Shown piece by piece: positions 1 through 11,100 of a DNA stretch of 64,000 bases (positions within the stretch are counted from its first letter, which is position 1; every line of letters begins with the position of its first letter). A program made the position numbers and the translations under genes. Where the stretch lies: NCBI RefSeq assembly GCF_910596095.1, contig NC_056535.1, positions 9,031,501 through 9,095,500 of the forward strand, given 5' to 3'. The stretch is from Thunnus maccoyii (taxonomy: Eukaryota; Chordata; Actinopteri; Scombriformes; Scombridae). Below the pieces are notes generated by a model. It did not search any database. It was not told where the DNA came from and saw nothing but the letters and a program-made list of their open reading frames with translations.

Positions 1-3000
1 CAGGGTCGATGGAAGACAGCGGGTCACTGAGCCAGCTCTCATGCCAACGGAGCCAATCAAAGGTGGTGGACCATAGGTCCTTATAAGGCTGGAAGTCCTT
101 TATCAGCTTCTGCAGACGATCATACTGCAATACACATTTACATTTCACTGTTAGAAAAAACATGATTAACGTATATTCTTTCCCAGATTGTTAAACTGTT
201 CAAAACAACGGGGAATAATCTAGTGGCTGGAATGACAAAATGTCATTTGCTTGATGCTTGATGGATTCTCCTTCACTTACATTTGTAACAGGAAGACCAA
301 ACAGACGTTCTCTGATGTTGTAGGTTTGAGCCATAGTCTGACACTCCTTAAGTTGTTTGCTTGTACGCCTGATCTCGTTGGCCATCTCATGGGCATGACT
401 AATGTCTGCATGACTTGCAAACCCAGCAACCAACATCTATAAACACAGTTAAGGTGATTTAGAACCAAGTAACATAAACTTTCTTTTCTCAACCTGAAAA
501 TTGAGTTTCTTACATGAAAACAGAATAGACTAATACTAATAATAATGATTATTATTAATAATAATAAATGATTATTAAACAAAAACACTAGTAGGCTCAG
601 CTAACCTGTAGGGAGTCCAGGTGCTCCTCAAAGTTGTTCTGGTCGACTAACTGGATCTTGTGGAAGCGCTCCTCATCCTCCACATGCTGGATGGCTACTG
701 CTTCCATCTGGCTGGTTATCCTATGAGGATACCCAATAGCTGTCCACCTAAATAAAGATAAATTATAAATTATAAATATAAAAAGGATAAATTACTGTAG
801 TAGCACTAGAATATCACTAAGTATCACTAGAATAACTCCAAAGTTCCCTCTTGTCACTCTAACCACCATGGACCCATTAAATCATTCTCAATGCCACATG
901 CAAACAAAAATCTAATTTTCAAAAAATTTGCATAATAAATATACACTTACTTTTTATTAACATCCTCGTCTGAAAGACAGTAGCAAAATTCGTCTATCAG
1001 CTCATAGTCTGACAGGGTCTTGCCAATAACTTCCTGTTATGGACAGATTGAAAAAAAAAAAACATATATATACATATATACATATATACATATATATATA
1101 GACAGGGTAACCTTGCTTTCATATGACAAATAACAAAGACTGCTGGTTCATTCCTTCAATCTGCACCTTGTAACTCTTAAGCTGTTCTGGGATTTGTTTC
1201 ATCCATTCTCTCTTTTCAGTCAGTTCTTCAATGCTGTTGGGTTTCTCACGTAGTTTTCTACTCATGATGTTACACTCTTCAGATGCCTAGATAAACACAC
1301 AGGACAAAAATGCAAACAGTGCAAGTTAAAAAGCAGGAAAAGATAATCAAGCAGAAATAAATGTAAGTCCTGGGTATAGAAAATGATCAAAACACTTCAA
1401 TGCATAATACTTTTACAGTATATAATTAAGGCCTCTAAACAAATGACTTACATCGTCAACCTGCTTGCGCAGCTTCAGAGCAAAGTGGTCCAACAGTGCA
1501 TTGGCTAAAGCCCTTCTTTTGTTAGTGAGAGCCTGACGTACAGTCTCCACACGGACAATAAATGGACCAATGACAATGGAGGATGGCAACGAGTGTTCAA
1601 GACTTTCCTTCTCCTTCAGATGTTGTTCCACTTGTTTCTTAACTTCCTGGGATGTCTGCTCTGCCTGGGTGTGGGATCTGGCAGAGAAAACAGAGGCAAA
1701 AGAGAAGATGTGAATCATTCAGCAGAAAACATCAATGTCAGAGAGGACAATAAATCTGACTGATCCATGTTCTTAAACTTGTGGGGGCATTGTGAAAACT
1801 TGCTGATATAATTTAAACACAAACTTACTTGAGAAGGGTGTCTATGTCCAGGTTGTGTAGCTCTAAGTGTTTGGTATATTCAGCAGCGTAAGCCTTAAGA
1901 GGTATGGCAGCTTTAATTAGAGCCATGCGGATCTTTTCTCTCAACTCATTTACTTCTGGCTCCCACAAATTCACTGATTCGAGCACAGGATCGTCGCCAA
2001 TAAACAACTTTTGCATCACAAGCTGGCGTGAAGAGGAGAGGAACAGTTAAATCCTCAGCATCATTGTCACTGACCTTATACTTGTCATTATACCTAACCA
2101 TGAATAGATTAGCCTATTGTGAACAAGGTTTAGATATCTTTTAATTCAGTGCTCTGTGATTCAGGGGGATTGCAGATTTCATTTTACCTTATAGAGTTGT
2201 GGTACATTGTATGTGGCCACAATGCTCTTATCGAACAGGTTAATGATAGATGTCTCAAAATTCTCCAGAGGAGTGCTGTAATGAACGCCAGTCTGATCCA
2301 GAACCAAATCCACCTGGAACACAGGGTTCTTCTTTGGCCTAGATATAAATAATAGGTTATGTCACAATTATTATCAAACACATCAAAATAAGTACATAAT
2401 GTACAGCTGACTCCAAGATATATTTAGAGAATGAGGAAATATGCAAAAGGGAAAAGTATATGTAAAGGTAGTGCATATGTATGCTATCTTACTTGTAGGG
2501 GCTACTGACGAGGTTGTTCCCCCAGACCAGGTCCTGAGGACATGTCAGCACACTGTGACAAGCGTCCAACAGCAGCTGAGTCAGGCTCATCAGTGAGTAC
2601 TGCACAAGGTAGCGTAAGGTGTCCTGCAGTTTGTAGCACACCATCGCCATCAGTCTGTACAGCTTGGACATCTTGTACATCTCCCAGGAAGACTCGTTCA
2701 CGTTGTACATGCCTCGGCCAGTGATTCCCAGGTTGGAACGGACAATGTTGCACAGAGTGACCATCCATGCCTCCCGAAGAAACAGGCTTATCTGGAGAAA
2801 GATGAAATGATTCAATGTCTCTTAATGTCACGCTTAACATCAGCCACAAAATCTACCCATTGTTAAATTTAACCCACAAATAAGCTGCGGTTGCCCATTT
2901 GGCTATGGCATGCGCAGTGATTACCAGATAATTAAACTATGCAGTCAACTTTTTATTAAAAGAAAAAAGCTATCTATCATAGCCCAATATTTGCAGTAGA

Positions 3001-5836
3001 AAAGCTCCTCAATGATACAATACCTGAGTATATGTTTGAGACTGGATGACCTCAAACTCATCCAGTCGCAGTGGTTTGATCGAGGTGACATTGAACAGCC
3101 TCATGGCTTCTACTTTGTTGCACTCAGACCTTATTTCACATAATGCACAGATCACTTCTCGCCTTGATAGCAGGGAACAGAAGGTAAATGCAGACTTGGT
3201 CTTCTCAAAGGCAAAGTGAGGAACTGGAACACGCCCTGTACACATGTAAAACAAAGCACTGTGTTTAGTTTCTCAAGGTGAATGTAGGTGAATGTCAGGG
3301 ATTAGCTGGTCACAGATTTCCTTAATCCTGACCTCACTGATTCAAACAAATGTATCCGAGGCAAAGTGTCTCACCTTTTTGCGGCACATATTCAGGAACC
3401 TTCTTTGGCAGGGTGATGTGTGAAAACTCCTGATGGCTCATCACTACTTTGTCCAAGCTGATGCGGATCATAGTTCGATCATATTCCAGTTTTACCTCTT
3501 TCTCCAGGTCCCCTATACACTTATCCAGCCTGCATACATAATATTCCCCTTATTCACCCTTCATTTATTACTTAGCATTTCAACTCAGGGGGGTATATTG
3601 TAAAACAAATAAGACTGAATAAGGAGAAAATGACAAGTAAGGATAACAGTTAAAGTTGACGATGCTCACATTTCCAATCTGAGGCCAGGGCCTGAAAAGG
3701 CACGTCTTTTCATATGCTGGAGACTGTGGGGATTGAGAGATGGTGTTTCCCTCCCGATGGGCATGCAGTCCACAGTTAAGTGGTAGAGGAGGAGGGCCTC
3801 TGTGTTGTCCCTGCAGTGCATGGCAAACTGGATCCGCTGGACAAAGACACGTGGATCCTCAGCAGCGAATAACAATCTGATCCTGTGTACCCAGTACTTA
3901 CTGCCTATTAACAGGGGGCTTACTCCTGTGCAACAGAGACAGATAGAAAGCATGCATACATGTTAAACATGACAAACAGAGGGACAGCAGAGACAGAGAC
4001 AAGGCAATACAGTATCATTATAATGCAAAAACATAAAAACTGACCAGGGGATTTACTCTTTTTGTGTTCTTCATTAAGAATAGGATTTCCTTCTTCATCT
4101 GTTGGTCTATTGTTTTGGTGAACCTTCTGTACCAGGTACTGGCATTTCTCCTTACAATAGTCAAGAACCCCAACTAAATGCCAGCTGTACTCTAGAGAGG
4201 GGGTTTTGGGATCCTCTTCAAAAGAGAAAGAAGAGAGTATGCATCAAAGAACAGGAAAAAAATTTCTATCCCTGTTTACACAATATATTTCCGAAGACAT
4301 CTTACCAAAGGCTATCTCATCATCTGTAGGCAGCAGGGCTTTTGCAGGAATAGGTTTTCGATCAGGAGATGCTTCAGCATTTCCCAGGGCGAGCCAGTCT
4401 TCTGGAGTACGGCAGTCATACTCCTCGTTGTCAAATGTCTTAACATAGCAAAGATAAGTGTGGCTGTACTCCAAAGTATGGGATGTATGATTAATCTTCA
4501 ATGTCATTTTTTATAGCAAAAATTATCCACATTTCCTCCATTCCAGCATCTTAATTGTTTTTGTCATATGTGATGGTAAACAGAATGTCTTATATAACAA
4601 GCAATTTGAAGATGTCACCTTGTGTTTTAGGATATTATGATGGCCATTTTTTCTGACATTTTATAGAGCAAACAATTAATTGATCAATACAAGTAATCTA
4701 CAGCTTAATTGATAATGAAAATAATCATTAGTTGCAGCCCTAGAAATCAGGAGCCAAAATGCCATGAAAAACATTGCAGCAGTAACAGACTCACCTCCAG
4801 TGGGAGGTAGGGTGACACAGGATTGTCTGGCGTGGTCACATGCTCATCACTACTGCCCCAACGTCTTGGCATTAGAAGATTAGAGTCTATGCCCTTATCT
4901 GCCAGGAGCTGTGCAAAATCAAGCTTCAAGTACTCCCTTCGACGTCTATTGGAAAATACACAAAATAAAACAATGTAAATAAGTCAAGGAAAAATAGGAA
5001 ATGCAAGCAGCTGCAAAGCACTAGATGAAGGGTCTTCACAACACACACAAACAGGACATACCTCTCTATCTCTAACTTGCGAGGGATTTTTCCAGGAATG
5101 GTTTGGTAGGGCATCTGGACCTTAGGTGTATCTCCACCACGGCAGAAGTATGAAGTTTGTAATCGTTGTGAAATAGGTCCATAGTTATCCTTTTCAATAA
5201 ACTTGCATTGGTCTGATGGAATCTTGAAGGTAATAACTAAGAAAAAGTGCAGAAGGACAAGAGTTTTACACACAGCATACAGTACCAGTCAAACGTTTGG
5301 ACACACCTTCCCATTCTCTTGAAAGAGGATGTATAAAAAACTGTATTTTAGAGAAGCATATTATGTTACACAATACTTGGCGCATCAGAAACAATGATTT
5401 TAACAGCCTGCATGCCAAAAAATGGTATGTAATACAGTATCTCACCTTCTGATGTGTTGAAACCACTGAACTCAAGGATGGATTTGCCCTGTGACCTCAG
5501 CTGGGTGTCAGGTTTCTCTGTATAAGACTAATCAGTAAACATTTACGCTTGGTGTTTGGTCAAAACATGATAGCAGCTCAGTATTTTGCATGCGCTTCAC
5601 GATAAAATATCAGGTCTGAACTTGAATGGTCACAGGCATGAATTTATAGTATGTGCTTTTACCTGGAACTTTGAAGTAATGATATCCGAGTAGAGGCCCC
5701 TCTGTTCATTCACACAGCATTTCCTGATTGGAGGGAATTTGTGTCTGTGACTTGCAGCAAGAGGCTTTCGCTCTGGAGGTTTGCTGGGGGGATGAGGCAC
5801 CAGAACCCCGAAACCAGGCAAATATTTGCCCTCCAT
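1..5836 (-). CDS. dnah1: Dynein axonemal heavy chain 1, N-terminal tail (partial, continues past left edge)
   Basis: Heavy chain of a ciliary/flagellar inner-arm dynein. I assembled 18 coding exons whose phases all agree: 5836-5663, 5515-5446, 5236-5062, 4945-4795, 4438-4306, 4215-4057, 3925-3670, 3529-3375, 3235-3024, 2791-2493, 2338-2188, 2022-1829, 1677-1452, 1286-1167, 1033-951, 747-606, 436-281 and 124-<1. They give ~993 residues that align collinearly with remembered human DNAH1, for example RTPEDWLALG, LPSSIVIGPF, QHVEDEERFHKIQ and AHEMANEIRR. Only the tail is present, up to about the start of the linker; the AAA+ motor and microtubule-binding stalk would lie left of the window. Start: the first exon follows an AG at 5841-5840 and its first ATG is 5836-5834. 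Human DNAH1 has some 30 further residues upstream, so a missed coding exon between ~5850 and ~6950 is possible. The acceptor of the second exon (5515) was chosen because the alternative at 5517 breaks the frame. Confidence 0.95.
1061..1100. repeat. AT-rich (TATA/CATATA) simple repeat in a dnah1 intron
   Basis: A poly-A run followed by alternating TA and CATATA units, in the intron between the exons 1286-1167 and 1033-951. Simple-sequence slippage is sufficient explanation. Confidence 0.8.
4570..4742. repeat. Old hAT-like interspersed repeat in a dnah1 intron
   Basis: The right end reads into TTGCAGCCCTAG, the inverse of the CTAGGGCTGCAA terminus seen in many small teleost hAT-type elements. 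The interior contains the inverse of an AAAATGTCAGAAAA block that also occurs near 22186 and, less clearly, near 38142. It fills most of the intron between the exons 4945-4795 and 4438-4306. The left border is approximate. Assignment to hAT rests on memory of teleost repeats, not a search. Confidence 0.55.
5280..5315. repeat. Solo Tc1-type terminal repeat
   Basis: Begins CAGTACCAGTCAAACGTTTG and continues GACACACCTTCCCATT. It closely matches one arm of the palindromic element at 20275-20342. It lies in the intron between the dnah1 exons 5515-5446 and 5236-5062. No partner arm is visible nearby. Confidence 0.6.
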
Positions 5837-5839
5837 CAC

Positions 5840-6939
5840 CTAGTTGAATAAAATAACTGATGCGTGAGCAAAGAAGCATTTAGATTCTTGATTCATTATA
5901 CTGAACACATATATATAGTATAGGCAATTGCTTTAGCTTTACATGTAAAATTTGGATGAAAACTGCATGTAATGATGCTGCCATAGCTGTATTTGGAAAA
6001 AATAAATTAACAGTATCCATGAGTTGAACAAAGCAGACAACATGAAGGTATGCACCAACAGTACGGTTTGCATTATCTGTGAGCTTTATTTAGGAGTGTC
6101 TGTATGGTGTAGCATAAAATGTATATACAAACTTATAGTGAATGAGCTGATGTGCTCTGTTTTTGTTTAGAAAAATATGTTAGCCCATATAAATTTGGCT
6201 GTCTTTAAAGGTAGAACAGTTTCTATCACTTTGGCAAATCACACTAGGTTTTTTGTTTAGAAAGTTTTCATTATTGTTCTAAATAGTTTTCATTTTTCTT
6301 CGTAAAAGTAATCGTTAGTGACAAAGTTAACGTTAAATAACTTAGCGTTCACCCAGTGTCAGTTTTAACCAACCGCTGATGTCAAGTTACTACTGCCAAA
6401 TAACTAATATAGGTAAACCAGGAAAGAATACCTGCCAGAATACTATCTATCCCTCAGCTATTTCGTAACGTCAAATAACATTTGTTGTGTGGAAGTCTGT
6501 TCCCCTGTCGTTATGTGTTTCCCCTGACCTTAAACCTAACCAGCTAATTATCTCTGCTACGCCTAACTTATAACCATAACCTATGTCCTAACCCCAACCG
6601 CGGCGGTGGTGCTACAGAAGACACAATTTTGACAGGAGAGGAACATTATTTGAGGGGTGAGCAGACTTCGACACAACAACGGCATTAATGGTGACTCTAG
6701 CATTTAAGCTACAATCACTAGCTAGCTTTATCGTTTTGGCAAACCACTTGACTGAATTAACCCCACGAAACAATTAACCCCATGAAATAATTTAATTTTG
6801 TGAACAATGGACCACCAGTAACTTAGACATACCTTATTTCCCTTATTTTAGATCCAACTGCAAGTTGTGACGCACCTTTTAAGTATCCCGTGCACTGCTA
6901 AAACTTTTGAAATCTCAGTTTGCAAGCGACAGCTAAGTT
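5840..6939. other. Noncoding stretch upstream of the first identified dnah1 coding exon
   Basis: AT-rich. Probably an intron or 5' untranslated region plus promoter of dnah1. At about 6525-6600 there is a loose run of CCTAACC/CATAACC-like words, a common low-complexity type in fish. I see no clear coding exon, though a short one could be missed. Confidence 0.5.
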
Positions 6940-6960
6940 GGCAACGGTTGTCATGGAGAT
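6940..6960 (-). promoter_or_regulatory. Candidate RFX X-box in the dnah1 promoter region
   Basis: GTTGTCATGGAGAT at 6947-6960 resembles the RFX X-box (GTNRCC, short spacer, RGYAAC), which marks many ciliary gene promoters. A GGCAAC half-site lies directly beside it at 6940-6945. It is 1.1 kb upstream of the inferred dnah1 ATG, a plausible place for a promoter if a 5' noncoding exon exists. The match is imperfect and the transcription start is unknown. Confidence 0.35.
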
Positions 6961-7727
6961 GAAGATGTGTTGCTCCGCCGCCGACAGGGAAAGCCCCACG
7001 ACTGTCGCTCTTTGTTGGACTGAAGGAGGTAACACGTCTCCTGCAGAAAGACTTTTTAAATATTTAACCCATTTAGTGAACACGACCTTTTTAGCACAAT
7101 TAGACAATAAGAAAATAAGAGAAAAGAAAAGAACAAGAAGGGGAAAGGAATGCTTTATGCTGCTTTAAAGTTACTTCTACTCAGAGAGAACTACTTTACT
7201 CTTTTTCCTCCATAGCCTACATTTATCTGACAGCTGTACTTATGCTCCTGCATCCTGCAGATGCAGCTTCAGGTTTTTCCAAACATGATCAGTTAATAAA
7301 TATGATGTAAAACCCAATGTATAAAGTAGTTAGTAGCCTCAACTTCCGCAGCTACAACATGATCATTCTGCTCTATCAGTAATAGTAGCCTAATCCAATA
7401 ATAGATAATAAAGTGTAATATCTAAGAAGATGCATTTTTGCTGAATTAATGAGTACTTCTGATGCCTGTTAATACTTACATGCTTAGAGACTTTGAGCTG
7501 TAAAAGACTATTTTTCCACTTTACTATTGCTACTTTTGCATATGTAACATCTGAATATTGTAGAAACTGTCAATTTTCTCTCTCACAGTTGTATTTTATT
7601 AAGTATTAAGACCATTTCTCAGTCCTCTGTTTTTAACAGCTGTATAACTGGATAAATTTGAATCTTGAAGCAGTAGTAGAAGACCTAAAACAAAGTCGTA
7701 GCTCAAAAAGTTAAATATATACAGTAC

Positions 7728-8100
7728 AGTGCCAAGGTTTTAGGCTCTTCAGATGTTTAGATTCTCATCCAATACCATCAGGGAGGCATGTGATCAGTCT
7801 CAAATTTATTCTACAGCATGACAATGACCCCAAATATACATAGTCATAAAAACTACCTTCAGTGACAAGAAGAACAAGGAGTCCTGCAACAGATGGTTTG
7901 GCCCCCACAGAGCCCTGATCTCAACATCATGGAGTCCGTCTGGGATTACATGAAGAGACAGAAGACAGTGAGACGCCTGAATCCACAGAAGTCTTGTGGT
8001 AACTTCTCCAAGATGCTTGGAACGAGCGTGGTCACACCAGATGTTGATTTGATTTAGGTTTCTTCTGTTTACTGAACTTTGTATGTAGTTAATAAATACA
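7728..8100 (+). mobile_element. Degenerate Tc1/mariner transposase relic (C-terminal part)
   Basis: Broken reading frames encode two hallmark blocks of Tc1-family DDE transposases: QHDNDPKYT with the second catalytic Asp, followed at once by a stop at 7840-7850, and then PPQSPDLNIMESVWDYMKR near 7900-7960, containing the third catalytic acidic residue (Glu). After this come about 35 more residues of the C-terminal region. The frame shifts between the two blocks and the N-terminal part with the DNA-binding domain is missing, so this is a dead fragment. Left and right limits are approximate; I did not identify terminal inverted repeats. Confidence 0.85.
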
Positions 8101-11100
8101 TATATATTGTTTTTGGCACTATTTTTGAAAGCATCCTCAGTTTACTTTTTTTTCCTCTAAAAAAAAAAATACCCTACATATTTTGAGCATCTGGGAGATT
8201 GATACTCAAAGCTGTGAGTGATTTTACATAATACATAATTTCTCATGACATTGTTCTCCACAGGTAAGCACCCATGCTGCTCCTGATGGAGATAGTGATG
8301 GTAATGGCAATAATGATAAGCTAATGGAATTTGATTGGAATGCAGCCTTTCTTGTGTTCAAATTTGCAATCTTTTCTTTTCACACTCCTGACAGCTCGAA
8401 TATGTCCACAAGGGGGAAAACCCCACTGACCCGTGCGATCCCCACACTCCTGGGTCACAAGGCCATCATAACCTTGTCTGTTTCCCAGGGTAGATCCCAG
8501 GCATCATGCACTGCGGCCCCTGCTCCTGTGGCTGGCCTCTTCAGTTGAAACGCATCAGAGCAGCCCGAGATTGGGTAGCCAAGCACAAATGAATAGTCTC
8601 ATGTGTCTGAACTCTCACATGTCACTTGTCAAGGACATGCTGCTACGCAGATAGGGATGAATTAAGGTCGAGAGGTGAGTGGAGAGTAGCTGAAGAGGTG
8701 TAGTCTGTGTGAAAATCAGTTCTGGGGCCACAGGAGGTCTTGCGTCTGGCTGGGATCATAAGGACAAGGGGGTTAGAAGTGACCCTCATCACTGGTCTCT
8801 GTGAGAGGGTCATGAGCAAAATGACAAGTTCTTTACAGTGGAGCCAAAGAGCAATGGACAAATACAAAGAGTGACTTGATATGGATGCTATGGATACTTC
8901 AGTACTGTGCAGCAATTGGTCACTACTCAAGATAGGCTTCTTGAAATGTTTAGTAAGAGGTCCTTCACTTCATTGGCTTCTCCTCAATAGAGCTCAGTCT
9001 AAAAGCAATGACCTCACCCAATGAGGAAGCCTAAACCAAATGAAAGACTTCCCCAAGGGTCTAAAAATCCCACATCTAAAAATGACATTATCATATCAGA
9101 GTGACTTTAGCACTCAAAGCATCCTGACCACAACAGTTTATTAATGATTAACAGATCCCTAATGGTATTGATTAAATCACAGAGGAGATCCGGACCAGAG
9201 AGGTTCCAAAGAAAACCACACAAAAACCACAAGTCTCTGATGAGGTAGTGGTCCTCAAAACATGGTCGCCTACCAATGTTTGGCTGGCAGTACTGCAGCC
9301 ATCTCTGGAGCCAGGAGCCCACCATGGTGATGGGACTTGATTGGACAGATGTGGCTCGCAGCTCTGGGTGAGTGGAACTGATTAAACCCTAACTAGCTTT
9401 GTTACAGCTTTGATCCACCCTGTTGTACTCACTTTTCGCTCTAACAGTACAGCAGCAGATATATACTGACATGAAAGATCTGGCTCAACATCAACCGCTT
9501 AAGAACATCAATATTAGTCACTTACATAATCACCCAGATGTACAATCTATCCTCTCCTCTCTTAATCCTACAATCCTTATTCATCCACTTCTCCTCCCTT
9601 CCCACTCCTCCCTCTCTCCTGCTTTTACAGTATTGGGATGTTGTGAGGGTCATGCCTTTGTGAATATAACTCCTATTTTACGCTAATGACATCAGCATGT
9701 GCTGCTAACTTTAGCCCCTCCTGAGGGCCAGATGTTGGCTGAAAGGATCAAACACTGGCTACCCGCCCCCCCACCCCCCACCCCCATACTGTCACATTGC
9801 TGGGCAAGCCAGGAGGGCTTAGTGGTCGCTGAAATTCCCACATACTTCTTTTCTCCTGCAATAATCCACTATCCAACCACAACTGTTGGCACAGCCTTAT
9901 GTTGCAGTGTGCTTTTATTTTTGCATTTGTGCACAGGAATGGAAAATTACGAAGGCATCCTGTAGTTTTCAATGAAGTCTCATCAAAGTCCCCCTCCACT
10001 CAAAAATGTGTTTTGTTTCTTGTTCCTACGGTTGAATGTTTGAGCTTCATTGTGCAGAATGCTGTGTGTGCAGAGTTTTACACTAGAAGGCTGTTTTCAC
10101 ATTCATCTGCTTAAGGTTTCTTTGTGCTCATTGAAAATCATATTTTACAGGGTGGTTTTCAAAAGTTTAGCTGCTGGAAACAAGATGTCTCCTACTTCAC
10201 TGTAAAGTCCATTCTCAGTTTTTGTGCACTGGAGGCTTCAAGTTTCAATATCACACCTGTGTAAGTTGAATATTGGACCAGAACTGACTCCAAACTAGTT
10301 GTGTTGTCACAAATCATGCTTGTAGTCCAACCACTTAAAATCTGATTTTCAATAAGCACAGATAAATTTTCCACTTTCAACACATGAATATGAAAACAAC
10401 TTTCCAGTGTCAAACTTTGCACATACGTACATCATTCTGCAAACTTCAAATTGTAAGAACTAGAAAAAAAATTGGAAAAAACATGCAATGCACAGAGCTA
10501 TAAAATCTTGCTTATGATTTAGACATTGACACTGTGGAGCGAGAAACAAATAGAACTCCTGGATGCATTGTAAGGCTCATTTACACCCACCACTTACAAC
10601 TTAATACCCATCACTGCACCTTGTTTTCAAAGCACTTCCGCTTTTTTAAGGGCCGTCCGCTCTGAGTGACAACACTACTATGGTCCATGAATGTCACTGG
10701 TGTCAGTTCATAGATGAAACAGATCCACCATGAGGGCAGCAAACGTCACATTAACATCACAGTGTTTTGTGGCAGATACCTGGTGTGCATTTTACGAGAG
10801 CAAAGCAATATATGATGCCGCCTCCATGCAGATTCGATTTTTGACTTGGCTTGACTTGGTCATACGAGGTCCTGTCGTTTAACAGTGACCCCTGTGCTTG
10901 GCTACACATTGAAGTTGCCGTCACGGGTTGGCTCACAGGTGGGCTCTTGGCATGCCAATAAAGATGTGTTTAATGAGTTGAGAAGGGCCTCAAAGCAACA
11001 AAGTGGCCAGACATGAGAGACAGACTGGAAACCCCAACCTGTGGACCCGGGACCTCAAACAGCTGCGTTTGATTTTTCCTCTCATTTGCTCCATTTCTCC

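Noticed and set aside
6525..6605. Telomere-like CCTAACC/CATAACC words
   Set aside because: Irregular units only; more like the low-complexity runs common in fish than an interstitial telomere array.
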